DNA of 64,000 bases from JAURNZ01 sp036337715 (GCA_036337715.1 JAYZDS010000007.1:62001-126000); one strand, 5' to 3'; shown: positions 9,309-18,976, counted from the stretch's first letter. The notes: generated from the letters alone by a model not told the origin. Program-made: numbers and translations.

Positions 9309-11915
9309 ATGCGCATGCTTCAAAAAATTTTTGGATCTAGAAATGATCGGTTAATAAAACAATACCGCGTAGCATTAAAAAAAGTCAATGATTTTGAAAA
9401 AAAATTAACAAAATTAAGTGATTCATTACTGTGTAAAAAAACAGATGAATTTAAATCAAGGTTAGCTTCTGGAGAAACCCTTGAAGACATTAAATGTGAA
9501 GCGTTTGCTGTAGTCCGTGAGGCTGCTAAAAGGGTGCTAGGTGAAAGACACTATGATGTTCAGATCATTGGCGGATTTGTTTTACATGATGGTAAAATTG
9601 CTGAAATGTCTACAGGCGAAGGTAAAACATTGACCTCAACCTTGCCATGTTATCTAAATGGTCTAACAGGTAAAGGTGTTCATGTTGTTACCGTTAATGA
9701 TTATTTGGCTAAACGGGATCATGATTGGATGGGTCAGGTTTATCGCTTTTTAGGCCTAACGACTGGTGTTGTTATTCCTAATATTTCGAGAGAAGAGCGT
9801 CAAGCAGCATACAAAACAGATATTATTTATGGCACAAATAGTGAGTTTGGCTTTGATTATCTAAGAGATAATATGGCTTTTAATCCCGATGGCAAGGTTC
9901 AAAGAGAGCATTTTTACGCCGTTGTAGATGAAGTTGACTCAATTTTAATTGATGAAGCCAGAACACCGTTGATAATTTCAGGTCCTGTTAATGAGAGTTC
10001 TGAGTTATATAAAACCATGCACAAAGTGGTAAAAACTTTGAAACCGACCAGTGACTCAGAATTAGAAGATGGTGATTTTACAATACATGAAAAAGAACGG
10101 CAGGTTCACTTGACGGATCAAGGTCACCAAACGGTAGAAGATGCACTTATCAAAATAGGTATGATTGAAAAAAATTCACGCTTATTTGATGCCGAGAATA
10201 TCAATTTATTGCATTATTGTTCAGCTTGTCTACGAGCGAATTTTATGTTTAAAGCAAATGTTGATTATATTGTTAGAAATAATGAAATATTAATTATTGA
10301 TGAACACACTGGTAGAGCCTTATCAGGACGACGCTGGAGTGATGGCCTTCATCAGGCAGTTGAAGCAAAAGAGGGTGTTGAGATTCAAAAAGAAAATCAA
10401 ACTTTAGCATCAATCACGTACCAGAACTATTTTTTACTTTATAAAAAATTATCAGGTATGACAGGGACAGCTGATACAGAAGCCGTTGAGCTAAATCAAA
10501 TTTATAACTTAGAAGTGGTAGTCGTCCCAACCAATAAACCAACTGCAAGAATTGATCATCCAGATGTATTATATCTGCGAAAGGATATGAAATATCAAAA
10601 AATTGTTGAAGATATTGAAGCAGCTTATAAAAAACAACAGCCCGTTTTGGTAGGAACAACCTCCATTGAAAATTCTGAATACCTATCGAGTTTGTTGAAG
10701 AAAAAAAAGATTAAGCATCAGGTTTTAAATGCGAAATTTCATGAGCAGGAAGCTTTTATTATTGCACAGGCAGGTTGTCTGGGCGCCATTACCATTGCAA
10801 CAAATATGGCTGGTCGTGGTACAGATATTATTTTAGGTGGCAGTTCTAAGTATGCCATTGCACAATTAAAAAAGCCGGATCAAAAAAAGATTGAAAGTAT
10901 TGAGAAAAAGCAAAAAGAAGAACAGAAAAAAGTCATATCGTTAGGTGGCTTATATGTATTGGGTACGGAACGTCATGAATCTAGAAGGATAGATAATCAA
11001 TTACGTGGTCGTTCTGGGAGACAAGGCGATCCTGGGGCCTCTAGGTTTTATCTATCGTTAGACGATAATTTGATGCGAATCTTTGCTACTGATATGACTG
11101 CAGGGATTATGCAAAAAGTGGGGATGAAAGAGGATGAGCCATTAACGCATCCGTGGTTCAATCGAGTAGTTGAAAAAGCACAAAGAAAAGTAGAAGGGCA
11201 TCACTATGATATTCGTAAACAATTACTCCAATTTGATAATATTGCTAATGATCAACGACAACTCATTTATGAGCAAAGAAACGAATTAATGGCATTAAGT
11301 GATGTCACAGACGTTATTGAGGGACAAGCAAATAGTGTGATTTTGAATCTTGTTGATGATGCAATGCCTACTCATCAGCCTGAAGAGCGATGGGATCTTG
11401 CTGGATTACAAGAAACGTTAGTGAAAGACTTTAAGATCAATCTAGATATTGTCACCCAACAATCCAAAGGCGTTTTAGAAAAAGATCAATTGATCAATGA
11501 CATTAAGTCTAAGTTTAACGATCACATGCAACGACATCACAATCGTGCAAATGCAGAAATGGTAAAACATTTGGAAAGAACAATATTAATGAGTGTTTTA
11601 GATGAGCAATGGAAAGAACATTTGGCATCGATGGATTATCTCAGACAGAGCATTCATTTGAGGGGATATGCGCAAAAAAATCCTATCCATGAATACAAAA
11701 AAGAAGCGTTTGCATTATTTCAAAGATTTTTATCAAATATCAAATACAAAGTAGTGAGTAAGTTGTGTCAAGTACAACTGGTGGTTGAAGAAAAAAAGCC
11801 TGAAATGGTAAGTGCTGATGATAGCCCAGCCTTACCAGCAGAAAACATTAGTAGAAATAAGTCATGTCCGTGTGGATCACAGAAAAAATTTAAACACTGT
11901 TGTGGTAAAATCTAA
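9309..11915 (+). CDS. secA: Preprotein translocase ATPase SecA
   Basis: SecA drives export of unfolded proteins through SecYEG. It has Walker A (MSTGEGKT, about residues 100-107), VNDYLAKRD, the DEAD-like DEVDSILIDEARTPL, the second ATPase domain (VGTTSIENSE, NMAGRGTDI, RRIDNQLRGRSGRQGDPG) and the scaffold/helical-wing region. The C-terminal zinc finger CPCGSQKKFKHCC binds SecB and phospholipid. Length (868) is typical. A second ATG lies two codons downstream and may be used; GAGAG precedes both. SecM is absent, as expected outside enterobacteria. Confidence 0.97.
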   Translation: MRMLQKIFGSRNDRLIKQYRVALKKVNDFEKKLTKLSDSLLCKKTDEFKSRLASGETLEDIKCEAFAVVREAAKRVLGERHYDVQIIGGFVLHDGKIAEMSTGEGKTLTSTLPCYLNGLTGKGVHVVTVNDYLAKRDHDWMGQVYRFLGLTTGVVIPNISREERQAAYKTDIIYGTNSEFGFDYLRDNMAFNPDGKVQREHFYAVVDEVDSILIDEARTPLIISGPVNESSELYKTMHKVVKTLKPTSDSELEDGDFTIHEKERQVHLTDQGHQTVEDALIKIGMIEKNSRLFDAENINLLHYCSACLRANFMFKANVDYIVRNNEILIIDEHTGRALSGRRWSDGLHQAVEAKEGVEIQKENQTLASITYQNYFLLYKKLSGMTGTADTEAVELNQIYNLEVVVVPTNKPTARIDHPDVLYLRKDMKYQKIVEDIEAAYKKQQPVLVGTTSIENSEYLSSLLKKKKIKHQVLNAKFHEQEAFIIAQAGCLGAITIATNMAGRGTDIILGGSSKYAIAQLKKPDQKKIESIEKKQKEEQKKVISLGGLYVLGTERHESRRIDNQLRGRSGRQGDPGASRFYLSLDDNLMRIFATDMTAGIMQKVGMKEDEPLTHPWFNRVVEKAQRKVEGHHYDIRKQLLQFDNIANDQRQLIYEQRNELMALSDVTDVIEGQANSVILNLVDDAMPTHQPEERWDLAGLQETLVKDFKINLDIVTQQSKGVLEKDQLINDIKSKFNDHMQRHHNRANAEMVKHLERTILMSVLDEQWKEHLASMDYLRQSIHLRGYAQKNPIHEYKKEAFALFQRFLSNIKYKVVSKLCQVQLVVEEKKPEMVSADDSPALPAENISRNKSCPCGSQKKFKHCCGKI

Positions 11916-11940
11916 AAGTAAATTGGTTTAGTAAATCTAT

Positions 11941-12720
11941 TTAAAATAACCACTTGGATTGAATGCCAATTTCGGTAGACGTGTTTTTAGGCTCAAAGAA
12001 TACTCTTCCACTAGGATCTATGGTCGGATCTGAGTCATCAATGTGCCAGTATTTGTAAAAAGGTTCAATAAAATAATTGTGTTTACTTTCTATTTTAATG
12101 AAATGGAAGCTAATACGAAAGCCATGGCCTTTATACTGATTAAATGTTATGTCGTAATAACCTGGCACAGTACTCGTATGAGAATGATTTGTGCCTTGCC
12201 AAAATAAGTCATATTCGATGTTACTACCCAAATATAAACCATATTTAGGTAGGTTTAGCCTATATTCAAAACCAATTGGGCTATAGAGGTATGATTGTTC
12301 TCGTTCGTATCCTTCAGCACCACTTGTGGTGATCGTATTAGTAGAGTCATCATTTAAATAACGATAACCTAAACCAATGAAGGGTATAATGTTCTCTTTA
12401 TTTTTTAATGTATAGTTGATACCAACTAATTCACGTAGTTCAATGATATGATCATAAGACTCCATGGCGCCAGAGCCAACATAATCCATTAAACCTTCTG
12501 CATAATTACCTTCGAACTTAATCATATAATCGTTATAGATTCCGTAACTACCCAAAATACCAACCATAGATCCATTTTCTGACATGTATTGTGGTTCTTC
12601 ATATGTCATATCTGAAAGATATATGCCTAAGATCTTTTCAACTGTGAAAGCTTGGATGGTTTCTAAGTTAAGTAGAAAAAAAATTAGTATATTAATAAAA
12701 GAATAAAATTTTTTTTTCAA
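11941..12720 (-). CDS. Predicted outer-membrane beta-barrel protein
   Basis: I do not recognise a named family. The 259-residue product begins with a clear signal peptide (KKK, then a hydrophobic stretch ending near TIQA). It continues with alternating aromatic and polar strands rich in Tyr and Gly (GIYNDYMIKFEGNYAEG, IPFIGLGYRYLND, YGLYLGSNIEYDLFW). It ends in a phenylalanine (SKWLF), the usual outer-membrane insertion signal. This suits an 8- to 10-strand barrel. It converges on secA with 25 bases between stops. It could be an adhesin, small porin or structural protein; nothing decides. Confidence 0.65.
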   Translation of the reverse strand: MKKKFYSFINILIFFLLNLETIQAFTVEKILGIYLSDMTYEEPQYMSENGSMVGILGSYGIYNDYMIKFEGNYAEGLMDYVGSGAMESYDHIIELRELVGINYTLKNKENIIPFIGLGYRYLNDDSTNTITTSGAEGYEREQSYLYSPIGFEYRLNLPKYGLYLGSNIEYDLFWQGTNHSHTSTVPGYYDITFNQYKGHGFRISFHFIKIESKHNYFIEPFYKYWHIDDSDPTIDPSGRVFFEPKNTSTEIGIQSKWLF

Positions 12721-12779
12721 AATAGATTCCAGATGATATATAAAATACTAAATTAAAATTTTCAGAAAATAAAGGTTGT

Positions 12780-13652
12780 TTATTCTTTAATCTTTAGGTG
12801 TTCGCAATGATCTTTATCGTTTACAAGTAAAGGCTCTTTAAAATAACCCAATACATAGCCACCGCCGCCTGCACCTGTGACTTTAGAAGTAATGCCTCCT
12901 AAAGCAGCAATTTCTTCCTGAATTTTTTTTACTTCCGGAGTGACCAATCCCCATTTTTCAAAACATTCATTAGCTAATTGGATCCCTTGTGAAATTAATT
13001 CTAAACCATAGTGTTTGTTTTCAAGACCTTTAAGTACCAATCCACTGGCTAAAGCCATATCGAGATCTATTTTTGGGTCAGCCATCAAAGTGACTTTTTC
13101 CACACATTTTTTTGTATGACTTATTTGGCCACTATCAAAAATATAAAAATATCCTTGATGCTGGCAATTTATAACACGCATATCATGATTTTTAAACCAA
13201 ATCGGTTTTGTTGACATTGCACCTGCTATATCAGCACCACTACTATTGCCATGAAACTGTGTTTCAAAATGTAAGCTCAATTTAAATATATTTTCTATGT
13301 TAGTTTCTAAATCATAAAAATGATGAAGTAGTTTAGCTACAATCACAGAAAATGCCGCTGAAAAACCACAACCCCTAGCAATAGGAACGTGATTTTGAAT
13401 GACCAGCTCTCCTTGAGGGGCATTGGTTTTTTTACCTAAATAATCCTGACCTATCTGCCATAAATTAGGAAAGTGTGCTTCAAATATTTTGGCAGTGACT
13501 TCATTTTGGCAAATAACTTTAAATGGTTTGGTTTCATCAAAATGAATCGATAAGGATTGGTGTAGGTTTGGAATGACAATGGCAGGAGCACCACGAATCA
13601 CAGCATGCTCGCCAGTTAGAATGGTTTTGCCATGCGAAGTGAGTTTAATCAT
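12780..13652 (-). CDS. mvaK1: Mevalonate kinase
   Basis: This GHMP kinase phosphorylates mevalonate to 5-phosphomevalonate. It shows the mevalonate-kinase opening GKTILTGEHAVIRGAPAIVIP. The ATP loop GCGFSAAFSV stands in the place of the usual GLGSSA. GNSSGADIA precedes the catalytic aspartate region, and the C-terminal KVTGAGGGGYVLGYF is motif 3. The length of 290 is normal. It is the last gene of the mevalonate operon, its start overlapping the mvaD stop by 4 bases. The departure from GLGSSAA is the only oddity; the SxxA core is kept. Confidence 0.9.
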   Translation of the reverse strand: MIKLTSHGKTILTGEHAVIRGAPAIVIPNLHQSLSIHFDETKPFKVICQNEVTAKIFEAHFPNLWQIGQDYLGKKTNAPQGELVIQNHVPIARGCGFSAAFSVIVAKLLHHFYDLETNIENIFKLSLHFETQFHGNSSGADIAGAMSTKPIWFKNHDMRVINCQHQGYFYIFDSGQISHTKKCVEKVTLMADPKIDLDMALASGLVLKGLENKHYGLELISQGIQLANECFEKWGLVTPEVKKIQEEIAALGGITSKVTGAGGGGYVLGYFKEPLLVNDKDHCEHLKIKE

Positions 13653-14578
13653 GTACTAACCTCACTGAGATGATATGCTTGCATGAATTGTGTAAAAAAC
13701 GGTAGATCAACATCACGAAGTAAAACATGTATATTAGGCCCTGCATCCATGGTAGTTATTGGTAAAAAATCAGGTTTCTTGTACATAAACATTTTTAATT
13801 GATCAAAACAAGTTGCAACTTCGTTATTCCTGTAGTGAATATGATTATTTTCTAATATTGAATGCATATCTTTAGAATCATCTTGAGTAAGTTTACGAAT
13901 GGTAGACCAATCGGCTTCAACTAAAGCGGGTATTAGCGAAGCAACACGTTTATTGGCTCTTTCGATTCGTTTGGGTAAATCAACACTGTTAGATATCATT
14001 TCATGTGCTTGCGATGATTTGATTTTTTTTTCGTCGCTTGAAATCATGATTACTCGATGATGTATATTAATTGGACATTGAAGCGCGACTTTTTGTGTGC
14101 CATGCCATAGTGCAAATGGTTTAAAAAAACTACGACACGATGAACCAGAGCCTAATTGACTTAAGTCAGCCATCTCATGGTTACTCGGTAGGCTTATGCC
14201 ATTGGCCTTGCATAGGTATTCAGTCACCGCTTTTGTTATGGCAGCAGTGCTTGACGCCGAGCTTGCTAAGCCACAACTTGTCGGAAAAGCATTATAAGCG
14301 GATACATCAATGTAATCATTTTCGGCATTAAAGTGTTTTTTTATACGTGAAACATGTTTCAGTGCTTTTGTTTGTTCTGTTGTTGTGAGTGGTGTACGTT
14401 CATCTACAACGAAGCGATCATAACCTAGATGATTTGTTTTCACCACACAGGTGCTTGTTAAGTGGGGCAGAGTCATTGAAATACTAGCATTGGCTGCTTG
14501 ATTAGAAGATAGATGACTTTTGCCCATATACTTAATGAGTGCAATGTTACTGGGCATGGTTGACTTAATTTGTATCAT
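13649..14578 (-). CDS. mvaD: Diphosphomevalonate decarboxylase
   Basis: MvaD converts 5-diphosphomevalonate to isopentenyl diphosphate with ATP hydrolysis. Visible are SNIALIKYMGK near the N-terminus, the phosphate loop GLASSASSTAAITKA, SGSSCRSFFKPFALW (the segment carrying the substrate-binding SGSACRS motif), and TTMDAGPNIHVLL with the catalytic aspartate. The length of 309 fits the bacterial enzymes. It overlaps mvaK2 by 14 bases upstream and mvaK1 by 4 downstream, so the genes are almost certainly one transcript. Confidence 0.92.
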   Translation of the reverse strand: MIQIKSTMPSNIALIKYMGKSHLSSNQAANASISMTLPHLTSTCVVKTNHLGYDRFVVDERTPLTTTEQTKALKHVSRIKKHFNAENDYIDVSAYNAFPTSCGLASSASSTAAITKAVTEYLCKANGISLPSNHEMADLSQLGSGSSCRSFFKPFALWHGTQKVALQCPINIHHRVIMISSDEKKIKSSQAHEMISNSVDLPKRIERANKRVASLIPALVEADWSTIRKLTQDDSKDMHSILENNHIHYRNNEVATCFDQLKMFMYKKPDFLPITTMDAGPNIHVLLRDVDLPFFTQFMQAYHLSEVST

Positions 14579-15416
14579 AATGGTCTAAATTGATTTGATA
14601 GTGAGTTTTAATTGGAAAAATATCATTAATGGCATGGAATGTTTTTTGTACATTAGATTTCTCAACCAGTATCAGCCATGTATCTTGACCTAATGCACCA
14701 CTGCCACGAATATATGCCACATTGGGTAATGTATTAATGGCATCTTTATAGGGTTTATGTTTTTTAGTTGTAAAACCAAATGTTTCTAAGGCCTGATCAT
14801 ATTGTTGTTGCGCATCAACAAACTGAGAAAAATCTTTTTGCTCAAGTGCATCTTTAATAGGATTTAATGATTTATCAAGTGTTTCAAGGTCTAAATTATT
14901 TGGTATTGCCCTTAGGTGTGTATGTGTATTTAATTTGTCATTTGTTTTAATGACTAACCAGACATATTCTTGAAATGGCCATTCAATATGTTCACATATG
15001 TTTTTGTTACAATCGACCCACATCAGTCCTTGATACTGTTGTGCAATGAAATCAATCCCGCTCGGCGGCAAACCGTGCCCATCCCAAGCATGGTTTAGAT
15101 ACCATTGCCGTTTTGTGATCAAATCCGTTGATTGTTCAAGATTCTTATCACATAAATATTGATATAAACATGCTAATTCTGCACTGGACGCACCAACACC
15201 ACCATGGTTAGCGATTGTATCTCGTAGTGCAAGCTGAGTATGAAGTTCGGGATAATTTTCAAGGACACTTAATCCAAATGTGCTTAATTTCATTTGATCA
15301 GAAGGCGTCAACATAAAAGCCGGGCCATAGGTTAAGACAAGTCCACGGCCAAATTGACATGCTGCGTATTCGCCAGATAGAAATGTTTTTCTATAAGCTT
15401 GCCAGGAATCGCTCAT
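14565..15416 (-). CDS. mvaK2: Phosphomevalonate kinase (GHMP family)
   Basis: This 283-residue GHMP kinase probably phosphorylates phosphomevalonate. Motif 1 is KTFLSGEYAACQFG, motif 2 is GVGASSAELACLYQYL, and motif 3 is IRGSGALGQDTW. The protein is shorter than Gram-positive MvaK2 (about 360). Family members are hard to separate by motif alone. Assignment relies on its position between HMG-CoA reductase and MvaD, where the pathway would otherwise lack this step. It overlaps mvaA by 4 bases and mvaD by 14. A phosphomevalonate decarboxylase-type route is less likely because MvaD looks canonical. Confidence 0.78.
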   Translation of the reverse strand: MSDSWQAYRKTFLSGEYAACQFGRGLVLTYGPAFMLTPSDQMKLSTFGLSVLENYPELHTQLALRDTIANHGGVGASSAELACLYQYLCDKNLEQSTDLITKRQWYLNHAWDGHGLPPSGIDFIAQQYQGLMWVDCNKNICEHIEWPFQEYVWLVIKTNDKLNTHTHLRAIPNNLDLETLDKSLNPIKDALEQKDFSQFVDAQQQYDQALETFGFTTKKHKPYKDAINTLPNVAYIRGSGALGQDTWLILVEKSNVQKTFHAINDIFPIKTHYQINLDHYDTN

Positions 15417-16660
15417 GGTTTTTCAATCTCATCAATGAGTGTTTTTAAAGTTGACTGTGTGATATGCCCGGAATCGTTTAATGTTTGTTCTAAGCGTTGC
15501 TTTAATAAAATTTCTGTCTCGTGAGAAAGTGTTTGCTCTTTAATCATATTAGCAATATGAAGGCGCATATGACCGGATACAATGCCATCATCTGTCAGTG
15601 CATACAATGCTGCGAAGTTTTGCAACAATCCGCAGGCAACAATGATTTGTGCCAATTCATTTGCATTTGGGTTGTTGAGAATATCTAAACTCAGTTTTGC
15701 AATGGGATGTTGCTTAGTGACACCGCCCACAGTGCCAATGCCCATTGGTATAGATAGCGTACCTTTTAATTGTTTATCTTTGAAATTCCATTGACTGAGG
15801 GCGCGATATTGACCGTCCTTTACTGCAAACGCATGCCCACCAGCACTGACAGCACGCCAATCATTCCCTGTCGCAATACACATCGCATCTATGCCATTAA
15901 AAATGCCTTTATTATGTGTTGCCGCACGGTGGGGATCTATGTTTGCCCATTCGCTTATTGCTTCAATTTTCTCTCCATGCTCTGGATCAAAGTCATCTAG
16001 GATAATTGAGGCACTTACTCTGGGTTGATTAAGATTAGAGAGAATGGCTGTTATGGCTTGGGCATTAAAGAATGTTTCAAATTTTGGTTTTAAATATTCG
16101 GCTGCTTGATTGATGAGATTGGCGCCCATTGCATCACATGGATCACAGTGAATATGAACAACTAAAAAAGGATTGTGATGATGGATAACGATTTTAGTTA
16201 TGCCGCCACCTCGTTTTTTAAGGCCTTGCAATACAATACGATTGGTTTCTTCAATCCAACCATCAGTTTTCTCATGCCATGCTTTTGCCAGCATATCATT
16301 AAATTTGACGTGCTTGAATGGTACTTGTCCAATGATCTCTGAATTTAATGGTTTTGTGTTTAAAGTACCTTTTTGACGAATGAGTTTGCCCATTTTACAC
16401 AATCCTGCGATGACAGAAGTTTCTTCTATCGCCAGTGGTAAATGATATATTTTTTCATTGATAGGGATGTCATTTGCTATTCCTAAGGGCATTGGGAAAT
16501 AGCCGATTGCATTTTCAATCCATGCATTACAATGATCAGACCATTGAGTAGGGATCGTATCTTTTAAGAATTCGGCACTGTCCTTATGAATAATCCCATG
16601 ATTGATAAGACGTTCAATACGATCAGCGGTGGTGCCTGTATAAAGTTTAGGTTGGGACAT
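15413..16660 (-). CDS. mvaA: HMG-CoA reductase, class II
   Basis: The enzyme reduces HMG-CoA to mevalonate, the entry to the pathway encoded downstream. Class II features are ENAIGYFPMPLGIA at the N-terminal substrate site, LPLAIEETSVIAGL with the catalytic glutamate, DAMGANLINQAAE for cofactor binding, and NDWRAVSAGGHAFA. The catalytic histidine region is near the C-terminus (DGIVSGHMRLH). Length (415) fits the class. It is the first gene of a four-gene operon and diverges from idi across 57 bases. AAAGG lies upstream of the ATG. HMG-CoA synthase is not in the window. Confidence 0.93.
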   Translation of the reverse strand: MSQPKLYTGTTADRIERLINHGIIHKDSAEFLKDTIPTQWSDHCNAWIENAIGYFPMPLGIANDIPINEKIYHLPLAIEETSVIAGLCKMGKLIRQKGTLNTKPLNSEIIGQVPFKHVKFNDMLAKAWHEKTDGWIEETNRIVLQGLKKRGGGITKIVIHHHNPFLVVHIHCDPCDAMGANLINQAAEYLKPKFETFFNAQAITAILSNLNQPRVSASIILDDFDPEHGEKIEAISEWANIDPHRAATHNKGIFNGIDAMCIATGNDWRAVSAGGHAFAVKDGQYRALSQWNFKDKQLKGTLSIPMGIGTVGGVTKQHPIAKLSLDILNNPNANELAQIIVACGLLQNFAALYALTDDGIVSGHMRLHIANMIKEQTLSHETEILLKQRLEQTLNDSGHITQSTLKTLIDEIEKP

Positions 16661-16717
16661 TTGCTCAAATTACCTTTTATTGTATATACTAATTAAATTA
16701 AATGCTGAGTGCAATTA

Positions 16718-17281
16718 ATGATACCTAAAAATCAAGTCATATTAGTTGATGATTACGATCAACCCATCGGTCAAGCTGAAAAACATTTTGCTCATGAGCA
16801 AGGGTTTCTTCACAGAGCAATCTCGATTATTGTCGTTCGTTTTGATCAAGATAATGGTTTAGAGGTATTAATGCAAAAAAGAGATTCTGGAAAGTATCAT
16901 GCACCAGATTGTTGGTCGAATAGTTGTTGTTCGCATCCTTTTCCAAAAGAATCTATATATGATGCAGCACATAGACGTCTAAAGGAAGAGTTGGGCATGA
17001 CATTGCCACTGATTTATTTAGATCGATTGACTTATAAAGCACAGGTTTCAAAAACGATGATAGAACATGAAATAGATCATGTCTTTGTTGGTGTTTATGA
17101 TCAACAACGCATTTGCCCAAATCCTATAGAAGTCTCTGATACTAAGTGGATGAAATTAGATGATTTTTCAAATAATATGAAGCGCTTAAGGGGGAAGTAT
17201 GTTTTTTCACCTTGGTGTGATTTAGTTATGCGCTTAGTTTTAAGTCATAAAAACAAAATATCTACTTTGATCAAGTTTTAA
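16718..17281 (+). CDS. idi: Isopentenyl-diphosphate delta-isomerase, type I
   Basis: Idi interconverts IPP and DMAPP. It is a Nudix-fold enzyme with the catalytic cysteine in WSNSCCSHP (metal histidine follows), the Nudix-like box AAHRRLKEELG, and metal-binding glutamates in IEHEIDHVFVG. FSPWCDLVM closes the domain. I prefer the ATG at 16718 with GAG upstream. A GTG three codons earlier would also work. It faces away from mvaA, which makes the isomerase and the mevalonate operon a divergent unit that could share control. A mevalonate route yields only IPP, so the isomerase is essential in it. Confidence 0.92.
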   Translation: MIPKNQVILVDDYDQPIGQAEKHFAHEQGFLHRAISIIVVRFDQDNGLEVLMQKRDSGKYHAPDCWSNSCCSHPFPKESIYDAAHRRLKEELGMTLPLIYLDRLTYKAQVSKTMIEHEIDHVFVGVYDQQRICPNPIEVSDTKWMKLDDFSNNMKRLRGKYVFSPWCDLVMRLVLSHKNKISTLIKF

Positions 17282-17317
17282 AAGTCAAAATTCAAAATTT
17301 AGTCTAATCTTAAATAT

Positions 17318-18115
17318 ATGGACAAACCAATTATATTTGAGCAATTTTCAACACATGCAGTCATCACACTCAATCGTCCAGATGTATTTAATGCATTAGA
17401 TCAAGAAATGATTAATGAGTTAAAAAAAGTAACCGAATTATTATCAAAGTGTGAAAAAACAAGATGTGTGATAATTAAGGCAAATGGCAAACACTTTATG
17501 GCTGGTGGGGATGTGAAAATGTTTGCATCTTTAACAATGCCTGGTAAGGAGCGACACCTGGCATTGAAACCATGGATGGAGCAATTACACGATTGTATGC
17601 AGGCGCTATCTAAGTTGCCAATGCCAATTATCGCTTCAATTCAGGGTGCAGTTGCAGGTTTTGGATTAGGTTTAATGATGGCATCTGACATTATTATTGC
17701 TAGTGAAATAGCTTATTTTAATTTGGCTTACATTAAAATTGGCTTATGTCCAGATGGATTGGTGAGTTATTGGTTACCTAGAAAAATTGGTTTAACTAAA
17801 GCCATGGAGCTGGCATTAACTGGTAAACGCTTGGATGCTAAAGAAGCAATGGATTTAGGGTTGGTTAATCATGTTGTTAAAGCGGATGTACTTGATTTAG
17901 AAACATCCAAATTAGTGACCGTTTTAAATCAGAATAGCCTCCTTGCAATGAGACATACCAAAAAACTACTCCGATTTAGCCTCGATAACGATATCAAAAA
18001 TCAATCTTCCTTAGAGCTAAAAGCGTTTGGTCAATGTTTGGCTCATGATGATTTTGTCGAAGGTGTAAAAGCTTTTCTTGAAAAACGCAGTCCGAATTTC
18101 AATGAGAAAAGTTAA
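17318..18115 (+). CDS. Enoyl-CoA hydratase/isomerase family, PaaG-like
   Basis: This crotonase-fold protein acts on an acyl-CoA. The oxyanion-hole segments are present (KHFMAGGDVKMF and GAVAGFGLGLM). The two glutamates of true enoyl-CoA hydratases are replaced: the first by Leu in GFGLGLMM and the second by Tyr in LAYIKIG. Instead there is IGLCPDGLVSYWLPR, with the aspartate seen in PaaG-type isomerases, and the PaaG-like ending EGVKAFLEKRSPNF. It is therefore more likely a double-bond isomerase than a hydratase. It converges on djlA with a 4-base overlap of stops. Confidence 0.85.
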   Translation: MDKPIIFEQFSTHAVITLNRPDVFNALDQEMINELKKVTELLSKCEKTRCVIIKANGKHFMAGGDVKMFASLTMPGKERHLALKPWMEQLHDCMQALSKLPMPIIASIQGAVAGFGLGLMMASDIIIASEIAYFNLAYIKIGLCPDGLVSYWLPRKIGLTKAMELALTGKRLDAKEAMDLGLVNHVVKADVLDLETSKLVTVLNQNSLLAMRHTKKLLRFSLDNDIKNQSSLELKAFGQCLAHDDFVEGVKAFLEKRSPNFNEKS

Positions 18116-18885
18116 AAACCTTTAGCCTCACATATTCTTTCGTAAGCAGCTTTGATTTCTTGGGTCTTTTCTGTTGCAAGTTTTATATCTGTTTCTGATG
18201 CACCTTGTGCAGTCAAACGATCGGGATGGTGTTTGTGCATAAGCCGACGATAAGCTTTTTTTAAATTTTCTTTGTCAACCTTTAGATCAACACCTAAAAG
18301 CTTATAATCAAGTTGACTTGGCGCTTGTTGGTTTTTATAAGAACTATATCGTTGTCCTTGTTGCTGAAAAGATATATTAAGTTGTTGTAATATATGATTA
18401 ATAAGCCTTTCTTTGTTCGGATGTATGGGGGGGTCTGTTTGCCTCATCGCGGCGATGGCCTGCATGAAGTATTGTTTTAATTGAGGGTTAATCAGACATT
18501 GCATTTGCACTTGAACTAAGACGGTATGTAAGGGGAAAGACTGTTTTTTACCGTTATTAAAAGCTTTTTGAACATGTTTTTTTTGATTTTCATCATAAAT
18601 ATTTAATTTACCCATTAAATCATTAGTAACATCAATTTCTTTTTTTGATACAAAACCATCGGACTTTGCTATATGACCAAGTATACTAAACAAATGGTCA
18701 TAAATTTTTATTCTTGAGTGGTTTTTGTCTGCGTTTTTTGTAAAAGTAGTCCATAATAAGATGTTTTTACGTAAAGCCTCATCAAATTGATGTCCAACCC
18801 ACAATCCAAAAGTAAATCCAAATAGACCAATATTCAGTGCTGAACCTAAAATAAAACCAAAAAAACCTGCTATTACTTTACCCAT
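18112..18885 (-). CDS. djlA: Membrane-anchored DnaJ-like co-chaperone DjlA
   Basis: DjlA is an inner-membrane J-protein that stimulates DnaK. The layout matches the family. A glycine-rich transmembrane segment at the extreme N-terminus (IAGFFGFILGSALNIGLFGF) is followed by a central TerB-like helical domain (ILGHIAKSDGFVSKKEID). A Gln-rich linker precedes the C-terminal J domain with the HPD motif in MHKHHPDRL. Length is 257 (E. coli 271). Legionella DjlA homologues matter for intracellular growth, so the gene suits the inferred lifestyle. Confidence 0.93.
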   Translation of the reverse strand: MGKVIAGFFGFILGSALNIGLFGFTFGLWVGHQFDEALRKNILLWTTFTKNADKNHSRIKIYDHLFSILGHIAKSDGFVSKKEIDVTNDLMGKLNIYDENQKKHVQKAFNNGKKQSFPLHTVLVQVQMQCLINPQLKQYFMQAIAAMRQTDPPIHPNKERLINHILQQLNISFQQQGQRYSSYKNQQAPSQLDYKLLGVDLKVDKENLKKAYRRLMHKHHPDRLTAQGASETDIKLATEKTQEIKAAYERICEAKGF

Positions 18886-18976
18886 AATTTATATAGATAT
18901 TAGCTTATTTGTCCAATAATGTTAAATATTTAGTTGGTTTTTGCACCATTATAGATTTTTTCAATTTTAAGCGTAA

